Of a stretch of DNA of 17,248 bases, positions 7,788 to 14,728 are shown one piece after another. This DNA is from Pseudomonadota bacterium (lineage in GTDB: Bacteria; Pseudomonadota; Gammaproteobacteria; Burkholderiales; Gallionellaceae): assembly GCA_021783525.1 (NCBI GenBank), contig JAJXTT010000008.1:1-17248 (forward strand), written 5' to 3'. Position 1 is the stretch's first letter. Each line of letters starts with the position of its first letter. A program made the translations under genes and the position numbers. The notes beneath the pieces are model-generated. The model was not told where the DNA came from. It saw only the letters and a program-made list of their open reading frames with translations, and did no database searches.

Positions 7788-9521
7788 TTGTCATACATTG
7801 CAATCAATGCGGAATCCCGGCGCAGCGGCTTCCCTCCTCCCGATTGCACATTCGATTCGTGCCGGGACGACCGGGCTGAGCAGATCCGGCAGGCAAAACA
7901 GGAATGGGAATTCACTGCCGATTCCATGCCGCAGCTCATTCTCCTCCTGGACCGGGAAGACCATGTCCTGCGGGTCAACCGCACGCTCGAACAATGGGGC
8001 CTGGGCCGGGTCGTCGATGCGCCGGGACGCAAGATCCACGATCTGCTGCACCCCCATTGCCATGATGCGGATTGCCGCCTGAAGAACATTTGGCGCTCGT
8101 CCGTGGACCAGATGGCCCAGGATCTCGCGGTCGAATACCAGACCGAGGACAAATTCCTGCAGCGCCACCTGAACCTGCATTTCCGCTTCCATCGTTCGCC
8201 GCTGGACCCTGCAGCGGGATCCATCGTCGCGGTCATCAGCGATATCAGCGACATCAAACAGGCAGAGCGGAAAATGCAGAACTGGAACGACGAGCTGGAA
8301 CGCCGCGTCGAGGAAAACACCTTTGCGCTGATCAGCACCAACATCCGCCTGCAGCAGGAGATCGAGAAGCAACGGCTCATCGCGGAAAAGCTGGAGCGCA
8401 GCCGCCGGGAATACAGCCAGCTGGTCGAGGCGATGAACCAGGGCCTTGCGATACTCGACAGGCAGGGGAAGATCACCTACGCGAACCAGCGCTTCTGCGA
8501 CACCCTGGGCCATCCGCGTGACGAGATACTGGGCCGCACCCCGGTGGAATATGCCGCGGCAGAAAACCGGATCGCGGTCGAGCGCCATATGGCGGAGCGC
8601 ATACGCGGCGGTACCGCGACCTATGTCGCCAGTCTTGAGGGCACGCAGGGGCAGAAGTTCCGGATCAAGATCTCGCCGACGCTCCTGTCGGAAAATCAGG
8701 GAGACGCGACGGGCAGCTTTGCCGTCATCGCAGATAACGTCGAACCCATGAGTACAAAGCCGCTACCGCCCGAGGCTGGGACGGAAAACGGGGAGCAGCA
8801 CAGCCATGCCGACCAGTCCCGGTTCGAATCGGAACACGAGAGAAGAATGCTGACGGCGCAGGTCCTGTCCGCACAGGAAAAGGAGCGCAAGCGGATCGCG
8901 TCCGAACTTCACGACGGCATCGGGCAGACACTGAGCGCGATCAAGTTCTACGTCGAAAACGCCATCCGCAACCTGAACGAACAGACGATAGAGAATAGCG
9001 CGCAGACGTTTGGCGACGTCATCCCGAAACTGCAGGATGCCATCGAGGAAATCAGGCGCATCTCCATGGACCTGCGGCCTTCGCTGCTGGACGACATCGG
9101 CACGCTGGCCGCGCTGGCCTGGTTCTGCAGGGAGTCTCAGAGCCTGTACAAACCGTTGCGCATCGAACTGACGCACGACATCGGGGAAAGCGACATCCCG
9201 TCCACGCTCAAGGTTGCGATCTTCAGGATCGCGCAGGAAGCCGTGAACAACTGCGCCAGGCATGGCCGGGCGAACTGCGTCCGTATCAGCCTGATCAACA
9301 GCGGCACGCAAATCGAGCTCGCGGTCGAAGACGACGGCCGGGGATTCGACCTTGCCGAAACGGGTGCAACGAACAGGAACCCGGCGGGCGGCATGGGCCT
9401 GGTCAGCATGAGGGAACGCGCGGAATTCTCCGGGGGCACATTCTCGATAAGATCGGAGATGGGCAGGGGGACTTGCATACGTGCGGCCTGGCCGTTTCAG
9501 GAAACCCGCGATGGCCTGTAA
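7788..9521 (+). CDS. Soluble PAS-PAS sensor histidine kinase (NarX/DegS-type HisKA_3)
   Basis: The 577-residue protein starts at TTG 7788 behind AAAGGAG. It has no signal peptide or membrane segment, so it should sense a cytoplasmic signal. A first PAS-like domain (~35-155) carries an unusual LHPHCHDADC segment (Cys91, Cys96, neighbouring His88, His90 and His92), and another CX4C pair (Cys20, Cys25) precedes it. A coiled-coil linker (~158-205) leads to a second PAS domain (~209-325; LVEAMNQGLAILDRQGKITY). The dimerisation/phosphoacceptor helix has EKERKRIASELHDGIGQTL with His375. The ATPase has the N-box EAVNNCARHG (from 484), DDGRGFD (from 515) and GGMGLVSMRERAEF. The probable partner is the convergent NarL-type regulator 51 nt away. 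The signal is unknown; the Cys/His segment suggests redox or metal (inference). Confidence 0.93.
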   Translation: MSYIAINAESRRSGFPPPDCTFDSCRDDRAEQIRQAKQEWEFTADSMPQLILLLDREDHVLRVNRTLEQWGLGRVVDAPGRKIHDLLHPHCHDADCRLKNIWRSSVDQMAQDLAVEYQTEDKFLQRHLNLHFRFHRSPLDPAAGSIVAVISDISDIKQAERKMQNWNDELERRVEENTFALISTNIRLQQEIEKQRLIAEKLERSRREYSQLVEAMNQGLAILDRQGKITYANQRFCDTLGHPRDEILGRTPVEYAAAENRIAVERHMAERIRGGTATYVASLEGTQGQKFRIKISPTLLSENQGDATGSFAVIADNVEPMSTKPLPPEAGTENGEQHSHADQSRFESEHERRMLTAQVLSAQEKERKRIASELHDGIGQTLSAIKFYVENAIRNLNEQTIENSAQTFGDVIPKLQDAIEEIRRISMDLRPSLLDDIGTLAALAWFCRESQSLYKPLRIELTHDIGESDIPSTLKVAIFRIAQEAVNNCARHGRANCVRISLINSGTQIELAVEDDGRGFDLAETGATNRNPAGGMGLVSMRERAEFSGGTFSIRSEMGRGTCIRAAWPFQETRDGL

Positions 9522-9532
9522 GGTGAGCGGGA

Positions 9533-9552
9533 GGGAGCGCAACCGCGGTCCC
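9533..9552 (+). other. Imperfect GC-rich hairpin between the convergent kinase and regulator genes
   Basis: GGGAGCGC-AACC-GCGGTCCC can pair with one G/G mismatch, leaving a 4-nt loop. It is followed on + by GGGGAAAAAA rather than T residues, so + strand intrinsic termination is doubtful. It could slow polymerase from either side of this 51-nt convergent gap. Confidence 0.25.
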
Positions 9553-9556
9553 GGGG

Positions 9557-9577
9557 AAAAAACCTGAAGCTGTCAGG
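9557..9577 (-). terminator. Probable intrinsic terminator overlapping the response regulator stop codon
   Basis: Read on -, CCTGA-CAGCT-TCAGG is followed at once by TTTTTT (complement of A 9557-9562). The stem is only 5 bp, but the uninterrupted T-tract fits a rho-independent terminator. The TGA stop of the regulator (9575-9573) forms part of the left arm. It would end the long leftward secretion operon. Confidence 0.5.
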
Positions 9578-10232
9578 AAACGGACACCATCCCTTTTTCA
9601 ATGGCGAAGGACGTCAGCACCGCGGCATTGTGCAGATTGAGCTTGCGCATCAGGTTGGAGCGGTGTTTTTCGACGGTCTTGACGCTCACGCACAGGTAGC
9701 TGGCGATATGCTTGTTGCCTTGTCCTTCGGCGATGAGCTTGAGCACTTCGCGCTCGCGCAGGGTGAGCGAATCCCAGGCCGACACCGGGTTGATGCCCTT
9801 GCCGCCGTCGAGGTAACCGCTGACGACTTTTTCCGCGATGTCGGGGCTGAGGTAGGTCTTGCCGTTCAGGACGCTCTTGATCGCCAGGATCAGTTCGTCG
9901 CGGGTGGCGTGCTTGAGCACATACCCGTCGGCGCCCGCATGCAGGGCTTCGCGTATGTATTCTTCGGCCATGTGCACGGTAAGCACCAGGATCTTGATGC
10001 CGGGATAACGCTTCTTGATCTCCCTGATCGACTCGGTGCCATTGGTGCCTGGCATCGAGAGATCCATCAGGATCAGGTTGGGCGCAAGCGTGACGGCCAG
10101 CCGGATCGCATCCTTGCCATTGTCCGCTTCGCCGATGACCTCGATGTTCGGGTCGGAGGACAGCAGCGAACACAGTCCCTGCCTCAGCAAGGTATGGTCT
10201 TCCACCAAAAGGATACGTTGTTTCTGGCTCAT
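9573..10232 (-). CDS. NarL/FixJ-type response regulator with LuxR DNA-binding domain
   Basis: This 219-residue regulator starts at the ATG at 10232 (MSQKQRILLVEDH) behind GGAGG with an 8-nt spacer; a longer in-frame start at 10328 would run into the preceding gene and adds a non-conserved tail. The receiver domain (~5-120) has the acidic pair Glu11/Asp12, phosphoacceptor Asp57 in LILMDLSMPG, the conserved Thr in ILVLTVHM and the Lys in GYVLKHA. The C-terminal LuxR helix-turn-helix (~150-210) reads LTLREREVLKLIAEGQGNKH, then VSVKTVEKHRSNLMRKLNL. Regulators of this family bind promoter DNA as dimers after phosphorylation by HisKA_3 kinases, exactly the type encoded by the convergent gene. It lies only 19 nt after the last pseudopilin gene on the same strand, so it is probably the tail gene of the secretion operon. 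Its targets are not visible here. Confidence 0.95.
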   Translation of the reverse strand: MSQKQRILLVEDHTLLRQGLCSLLSSDPNIEVIGEADNGKDAIRLAVTLAPNLILMDLSMPGTNGTESIREIKKRYPGIKILVLTVHMAEEYIREALHAGADGYVLKHATRDELILAIKSVLNGKTYLSPDIAEKVVSGYLDGGKGINPVSAWDSLTLREREVLKLIAEGQGNKHIASYLCVSVKTVEKHRSNLMRKLNLHNAAVLTSFAIEKGMVSVS

Positions 10233-10251
10233 GGTTCCACCCTCCCGTTTT

Positions 10252-10770
10252 TCACCACAATGGCTTGTCCCCGCCCGCGTCAAAGTTTGGCTTCGGAACT
10301 GCCGAAATCTGGCGCGGTATATAGGCAAAGACCCAGTCCGAATATTTTACGGCCCCGTCGAATTTGTTGCCAGCAGCCTTGAAACCGGCGACCTTCAGGG
10401 GCGGCATTTCCGACAGGCTGTGCACACCCATGATGCCGCCGTCCGTGCTCCTGACCAGCGCCCAGTCCGTTCCGCCCGTCATCGGGTCCCGGACTATCCT
10501 GCGCAGGTAGCGCTTTGTGGAGGCGAACTGCGGATCCTTGAGCAGGTCTTCCAGATTGCGCGGAAACCGCTTGTGGCTCAGATAATACAAGCCGATCGCG
10601 GTGCGGAACTGGTTGCCGGCAAACAGCAGTTCACGCTCCTTTTCGCGTTGCATCGCGGTATGCCACACCTCCGTGGTCGTGCCCAGCATCACCCCCATGA
10701 CGACGATCGCCAGCAACACCGTCAGGTAGGTGAATCCCGCATCGCGCCGCTTGTCGAACCGTTGCCGCAT
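10252..10770 (-). CDS. Minor pseudopilin lacking Glu5, type II secretion-like
   Basis: I choose the ATG at 10770 (172 aa), 2 nt after the upstream stop and 8 nt behind GGGAG; a GTG at 10779 would abut that ribosome site and is less likely. The N-terminus MRQRFDKRRDAGFTYLTVLL is a type III (prepilin) signal: a charged leader, Gly just before Phe+1, then a hydrophobic helix. Position +5 is Thr instead of the usual Glu. In known systems a missing Glu5 marks the GspK-like tip subunit, so a tip or initiator role is inferred. The rest (QREKERELLFAGNQFRTAI, PRNLEDLLKD, YLRRIVRDPMTGG, then YSDWVFAY) resembles a conserved minor pseudopilin family of betaproteobacterial type II-like operons, from memory. 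It is the last structural gene before the regulator. Confidence 0.85.
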   Translation of the reverse strand: MRQRFDKRRDAGFTYLTVLLAIVVMGVMLGTTTEVWHTAMQREKERELLFAGNQFRTAIGLYYLSHKRFPRNLEDLLKDPQFASTKRYLRRIVRDPMTGGTDWALVRSTDGGIMGVHSLSEMPPLKVAGFKAAGNKFDGAVKYSDWVFAYIPRQISAVPKPNFDAGGDKPLW

Positions 10771-10772
10771 CG

Positions 10773-11159
10773 CTACCACTCCCTGTATGCCGTTCCGTCG
10801 GCCGCATTGCCTTCCGCACCGCTGTGCACATCGTAAACGCCGCCCTTGTCCGGATCGTCCGGCGGAACCGTGACCCAGGTCTTCGCGCTGTCGGTCAACG
10901 GATCGGGCGGTATGCTGCGCAGATATTTGTGGCTCACCAGGTCTTCCAGTGCCGCGGGATACTTGTCGTTGTCGCCGTAATACTTGTCCAGCGCGCTCCT
11001 CATCAGCGCCAGGTTCTCCTTCAGCACGGCATCCCTGGATTTCTGCACGCTGCCGAAATACCTGGGGACGGCCAGCGTCGCCAGCATGGCGATGATCAGC
11101 ATCACCACGATCAGTTCGATCAGCGTGAAACCCTGCCCCTTGCGCCGCGCCGCTGTCAT
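10773..11159 (-). CDS. gspG: GspG-type pseudopilin
   Basis: This 128-residue protein starts at the ATG at 11159, one base after the previous stop, with GGGAG (11171-11167) 7 nt upstream. The leader MTAARRKGQG precedes FTLIELIVVMLIIAMLATLA, a textbook prepilin-peptidase site with Glu5, followed by VPRYFGSVQKSRD and the GspG-like globular part (LDKYYGDNDKYPAALEDLVS, KYLRSIPPDPLTD). After cleavage and methylation such proteins assemble into the short periplasmic pseudopilus that pushes substrates through the secretin. The length is normal for GspG. It ends in TAYREW, like the C-terminal PYREW of the preceding pseudopilin. It is the better candidate for major pseudopilin of the two, because its sequence is closer to classical GspG. 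Confidence 0.9.
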   Translation of the reverse strand: MTAARRKGQGFTLIELIVVMLIIAMLATLAVPRYFGSVQKSRDAVLKENLALMRSALDKYYGDNDKYPAALEDLVSHKYLRSIPPDPLTDSAKTWVTVPPDDPDKGGVYDVHSGAEGNAADGTAYREW

Positions 11160-11160
11160 T

Positions 11161-11649
11161 TCACCACTCCCGGTAGGGGACGCCGTTTATTCCCGTCCCT
11201 GAAACCGGCACATAAACGTCGAACACGTCGTCCCCTTCCTGCGGATCGTCGGCGCTGCTCGCATAGCTGCGCTTGCCCCAGGTCCCCGCTGCCGGAATGG
11301 TGCCGTCGTGCACGAACGGATTCCGCGGCAGGTGGCGCAGGAAATACAACTTGCGGTCGGCCTGGCTTTGGGCGTCGTTCACGCCCTGCACCAGGATATC
11401 GAGCGTCGGCGGGTAGCCGGATTCGCCCACTTTCCTGATGATGTGCCCTTCCTCGTAGGCCTCCTTGTAAGCGTCGATGGCATCCCTGATCTGGCGCAGC
11501 GAAGTACGCAGTTCCTGTTCCTTGTCGCGCTGCACGGCCAGCTCGGCCATGGGCAATGCAATGGTGGAAAGCAGCGCAAGTATCGCCAGCGTCACCACCA
11601 GTTCGATCAGGGTGAATCCTCCTGAACCGGCGATGCGCGCGATGTTCAT
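11161..11649 (-). CDS. GspG/PilE-like pseudopilin with longer C-terminal region
   Basis: The ATG at 11649 overlaps the secretin stop in an ATGA junction. There is no clear Shine-Dalgarno before it (the preceding codons read CTGCTGCC), so translation probably depends on coupling to the secretin gene. The prepilin site is G-FTLIELVVTLAILALLS after the short leader MNIARIAGSGG, with Glu5 present. The globular part has RDKEQELRTSLRQIRDAIDA, GYPPTLDILVQGV, LYFLRHLPRNPFV and the C-terminus GVPYREW. At 162 residues it is longer than the neighbouring GspG and carries an extended helix and loop (KEAYEEGHIIRKVGESG). It is probably a second pseudopilus subunit, either an alternative major or a minor one. 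Its pairing with the next gene suggests ancient duplication (inference). Confidence 0.88.
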   Translation of the reverse strand: MNIARIAGSGGFTLIELVVTLAILALLSTIALPMAELAVQRDKEQELRTSLRQIRDAIDAYKEAYEEGHIIRKVGESGYPPTLDILVQGVNDAQSQADRKLYFLRHLPRNPFVHDGTIPAAGTWGKRSYASSADDPQEGDDVFDVYVPVSGTGINGVPYREW

Positions 11650-14231
11650 GGCAGCAGCGCGACATTGTGCGGTGCGGGCAGGCTGACCTGCAACGAATCG
11701 CCCGCGGCGTTGACGGCGGTCCCGGATACCGTGATAGGCGCCTGCGGAACGGCTGCGATCGCCTTGAAAGTCAGCACAGCCAGGCTGCCGCGTCCCGAGC
11801 CCCCTTCCTGCCCGGGCTGGGAGATGTCGACCGAGACCTGCCCACCGGACTGGTCCACGTTGCTGTTGAACACGGTCTGCGCGTTATTCCCTTTCAGGAA
11901 ATCCCCCTCCGACACATCAACGACTTCGAGTGCCGCCGGATCGTATGACACCTTGAGCGAGGCGTCGACGACTCTCGCGCCGGTCTGCGCGTAAACCACG
12001 ACCTTGACCTGATCACCCACCTTTGCCTGGGTTGCGCCCTGCCAGGAAATCATCAGCGGCGCCATGGCCGGTTTCATGCCTGGCGGCAGTCTGCCGGGCA
12101 CGAGCGGCACCGCGACCAGCGGAGCCGGCACCGCCGCTGCACCCGCAACAGGGGCCGCTTCAGGCGGGGCCGGGGCCGCGGCGGCTGCATTGCGAGACAC
12201 GGGCGGCACGGCCGGGGCGCCGGAAGGCGCTGCCGCCACAGGCGCGCTGGCAGCCGGCAGGACCGGACCCGGAGCGCCTGCCGCCGCGCCCGGGATCGGG
12301 GCCGCCGGCGGTTGCAGCGCAACCGCCGCGACAAGCGGAGCCTGGGGCAAGCCAGGCTGGATCGCAGCCACCGTCCCCGTTCCGCTCTTGACCATGCCCA
12401 CGGCTTCCAGCGATAGCGGCTTCCTGCGCAGCGTATCGTCCGTCCCCGACCAGAACTCCGCCAGATCGACATCGGGGCGCTGGATATTGCGGATGATGTG
12501 CGGCGTGATGGACAGGATGATCTCCGTCTTGCGCTTGTCGTCGCCGTCGGTGCCGAACAGTCTCCCGATCAACGGCAGATCCCCGAGCCCGGGCACGCTG
12601 GCGGACGTCTTGCGGTCCTCGTCGTTGATCAGCCCTGCCAGCACCTGGGTCTCGCCGTCCTTGAGGCGCAGTACGGTGGTCACGTTGCGCGTGCCGATCT
12701 GGTAGGCGACGCTGCCGGAGGCGGCGTTGGTCACCTGGTTGGCGATATTGCTCACCTCAAGAAAAGTCTTGATGGCCACTTCGCCGTCCATATGGATATC
12801 CGGCTCCACCTCCAGCTTCAGGCCGACATCCAGGTACTGCACGCTGCCCGTCACCACCGGCGTTCCGGTGGCGATCGGCGTCACCGAATTGGTGATGACC
12901 GGCACCCGGTCGCCGATCATGATCTTGGCCTTTTCATGCTGCTTCACGCGGATGCGCGGGCTGGCCAGCAGGTTGCTGTCACCCAGTTCCTTGCGCAGAT
13001 CGAGCGCCATGGAGAGCGGGGACACGTTGATCGCGCTGCCGTTGATGCCCCGCAGTCCGTTCACGGTCAACGGCACTGCCGGGGTGTTCGTTGTCACCAC
13101 GGCGCCTCCAGCGGTGGTCGTCGCTGTGGATACCGCCGGCAGGGACGTTACCGTGAGGCCGAGCTGGTTGGGCCAATTGATGCCGAGCTGGGTCAGGCGC
13201 GAATGCAGCACTTCCAGCACCTCCACCTCCAGCATCACCTCGGGCTCGTTGATGTCCTGGGATGCGATCAGCTTTTCCGCCATCTGGACAGCTTCCGGCG
13301 TGTCGCGTATGACCAGCGAGTTGTTCTTCTCATGGACGAAGGTGTCCTTGGTCTTCAGCATCGTCTTGATCATGGTCTGCATCTGTTTGGCATCGGCATT
13401 GGTCAGGTGAAACGTGCGTACGACCATGTCCTGGTATTCCTTGATCTTGGCCGGCGTATTGGGATAGATGAACACCGTGCTGTCGTTGAGCACCTTTTTT
13501 TCCAGCTGGTTCTGCATCAGGATCAGGTCCAGGGTGTCTTCCACCGAAGCATCTCTCACAAAGATGCTGGTCTTGAGATCGCTTTTCATGTCCCGGTCCA
13601 GCAGGATGTTGATGCCGCTGGTGCGCGAAAGCGCCTCGAACACCATTTTCAGGTTGGCATCCCTGAATTGCAGCGAGACCGGCTGCCGGAACCTGGATTT
13701 CAATGTCGGCACGAGCATCTGCGTATTCATGGCCTGCTTTTCCTCGATCTGGCGGCGCAGGGCGACGGCCTTTGCATTCTGGGGATCCTCGATGAATATC
13801 GCACGCAACCTGTTCTGCGCAGCATCCAGGTCGCCCTTGTCGAACAGGGCGTTGGCTTCTGCCAGGACGGTATCGCGGCGCTTTGCCGCCTCGATCTGGC
13901 TCGCGCCGTCCCTTGCACGCGTGTTGTCCTTGTCGATCGCCAGCACGCGCCGGTAATAGGCATACGCCTCGGTATCGCGTCCCTGGTCGCGCGAGCGGTC
14001 TCCCGATTGCAGCAGGTAATTCACCGCGCGATCGCGTTCCCGTATGAAGTCCGCGCGGTAATCCAGCTGATCGGGATGATCCCGTGCCTGTTGTTCGAGT
14101 TTGCCCAGCCCGTCCTCGATATGCCCTTCGTCCTTCAAGTCCAGCACTTTCAGGTTCTGATCGGCACAACCTGTGAACAACGCTGCCGTCAGCATCGACA
14201 GCCACCATACAGCCCTGAAATTGATCGTCAT
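11646..14231 (-). CDS. gspD: Lipoprotein secretin (GspD/MshL-like) with C-terminal cohesin-like domain
   Basis: This 861-residue protein starts at ATG 14231, overlapping the upstream stop in ATGA, with GGGAG 5 nt upstream. A signal peptide ends in the lipobox-like LFTGC (Cys22), implying an outer-membrane lipoprotein. Residues ~75-175 contain TPR-like helices (AYAYYRRVLAIDKDNTRARD, ANALFDKGDLDAAQNRLRAI). Residues ~180-260 resemble the N0/STN domain (VSLQFRDANLKMVFEALSR) and ~265-335 an N1 domain. The secretin core (~340-600) includes VEVLEV, then VPGLGDLPLIGRLFG (from 546) and TEIILSITPHII. A Pro/Ala-rich linker (~620-725) connects to a cohesin-like domain (~727-860: VGDQVKVVVYAQTGARV, LKVSYDPAALEVVDVSEGDF, GSLAVLTFKAIA). 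It forms the outer-membrane channel of the system. The C-terminal domain is not part of the classic GspD layout. Confidence 0.93.
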   Translation of the reverse strand: MTINFRAVWWLSMLTAALFTGCADQNLKVLDLKDEGHIEDGLGKLEQQARDHPDQLDYRADFIRERDRAVNYLLQSGDRSRDQGRDTEAYAYYRRVLAIDKDNTRARDGASQIEAAKRRDTVLAEANALFDKGDLDAAQNRLRAIFIEDPQNAKAVALRRQIEEKQAMNTQMLVPTLKSRFRQPVSLQFRDANLKMVFEALSRTSGINILLDRDMKSDLKTSIFVRDASVEDTLDLILMQNQLEKKVLNDSTVFIYPNTPAKIKEYQDMVVRTFHLTNADAKQMQTMIKTMLKTKDTFVHEKNNSLVIRDTPEAVQMAEKLIASQDINEPEVMLEVEVLEVLHSRLTQLGINWPNQLGLTVTSLPAVSTATTTAGGAVVTTNTPAVPLTVNGLRGINGSAINVSPLSMALDLRKELGDSNLLASPRIRVKQHEKAKIMIGDRVPVITNSVTPIATGTPVVTGSVQYLDVGLKLEVEPDIHMDGEVAIKTFLEVSNIANQVTNAASGSVAYQIGTRNVTTVLRLKDGETQVLAGLINDEDRKTSASVPGLGDLPLIGRLFGTDGDDKRKTEIILSITPHIIRNIQRPDVDLAEFWSGTDDTLRRKPLSLEAVGMVKSGTGTVAAIQPGLPQAPLVAAVALQPPAAPIPGAAAGAPGPVLPAASAPVAAAPSGAPAVPPVSRNAAAAAPAPPEAAPVAGAAAVPAPLVAVPLVPGRLPPGMKPAMAPLMISWQGATQAKVGDQVKVVVYAQTGARVVDASLKVSYDPAALEVVDVSEGDFLKGNNAQTVFNSNVDQSGGQVSVDISQPGQEGGSGRGSLAVLTFKAIAAVPQAPITVSGTAVNAAGDSLQVSLPAPHNVALLP
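12060..12370 (-). repeat. Low-complexity Ala/Pro-rich linker inside the secretin gene
   Basis: About 100 codons encode almost only Ala, Pro, Val and Gly (for example PAAPIPGAAAGAPGP and AAAAPAPPEAAPVAGAAAVP). It separates the secretin core from the cohesin-like domain and probably acts as a flexible tether. On the DNA level it is a GC-rich degenerate repeat that gives long spurious open frames on the other strand. Confidence 0.7.
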
Positions 14232-14728
14232 GATGGCTCCCCGATTATGATTGTTTGCTGGATGTTCAGCGGCAGGTAGATCAGTACAAGGTGGCCCGAC
14301 GCGATGCCTTCCACGCGGTAGGTGCCCTCAAGCACATCGCCGGGCGAAACCGAAAATATCTGGTCGCCCCGGGTCAGGAAGATGATCATGCGCCCGTCCT
14401 TGCCCTGATAGCTGCCCATGAATGCGTAGGGCATGGGTGGCGCTGTCGGCGGCGGCGGGGGCGGTGGCGGCGGCGGAGGTACCGGCTTGGGCTTGGGTGG
14501 CGCCACATACCAGGATTTGCCCTTGAAGATGTCGACAGTCTTGTGTTCCGCCCTGGAACGCTTGCCGATCTTGTCCATCCCGGCAACTTGCGCAGCATCC
14601 GCCTTTTCCCCAGCGGCCTGCTTCAGTTTGAGGGATGGCGTATCGATGTCGCCTTCCTGCGCACCAACGGGCACGCTGGCCAGGACCAGCGTCGCCAGCA
14701 GCCAGGAGCCGATCGACTGCGGCCTCAT
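14228..14728 (-). CDS. PilP/GspC-like periplasmic linker protein with an 11-proline tract
   Basis: I choose ATG 14728 (166 aa): it overlaps the upstream stop in ATGA and has GGGGAG six nt upstream; a 412-residue in-frame extension to 15466 would run through the two preceding genes. The N-terminus MRPQSIGSWLLATLVLASVP looks like a signal peptide or membrane anchor. A charged segment and a proline tract (11 consecutive Pro, nt 14447-14479) lead to a small beta domain, MPYAFMGSYQGKDG, MIIFLTRGDQIFSVSPGD and LVLIYLPLNIQQTIIIG. This is the arrangement of PilP and of the GspC homology region, which link the inner-membrane platform to the secretin. It lies directly before the secretin gene, with a 4-nt overlap, which fits that role. 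Confidence 0.82.
   Translation of the reverse strand: MRPQSIGSWLLATLVLASVPVGAQEGDIDTPSLKLKQAAGEKADAAQVAGMDKIGKRSRAEHKTVDIFKGKSWYVAPPKPKPVPPPPPPPPPPPTAPPMPYAFMGSYQGKDGRMIIFLTRGDQIFSVSPGDVLEGTYRVEGIASGHLVLIYLPLNIQQTIIIGEPS
14447..14479 (-). repeat. Polyproline codon tract (11 Pro)
   Basis: Eleven consecutive proline codons, mostly CCG with single CCT, CCA and CCC, sit between the N-terminal segment and the beta domain of the PilP-like protein. The tract appears as a G+C-only run on +. Confidence 0.9.

Noticed and set aside
12498..14279. Long open frame (593 codons) on + opposite the secretin gene
   Set aside because: It is the antisense shadow of a well-supported secretin with high third-position G+C. 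Its translation is rich in His, Arg and Gln and has no recognisable domain.
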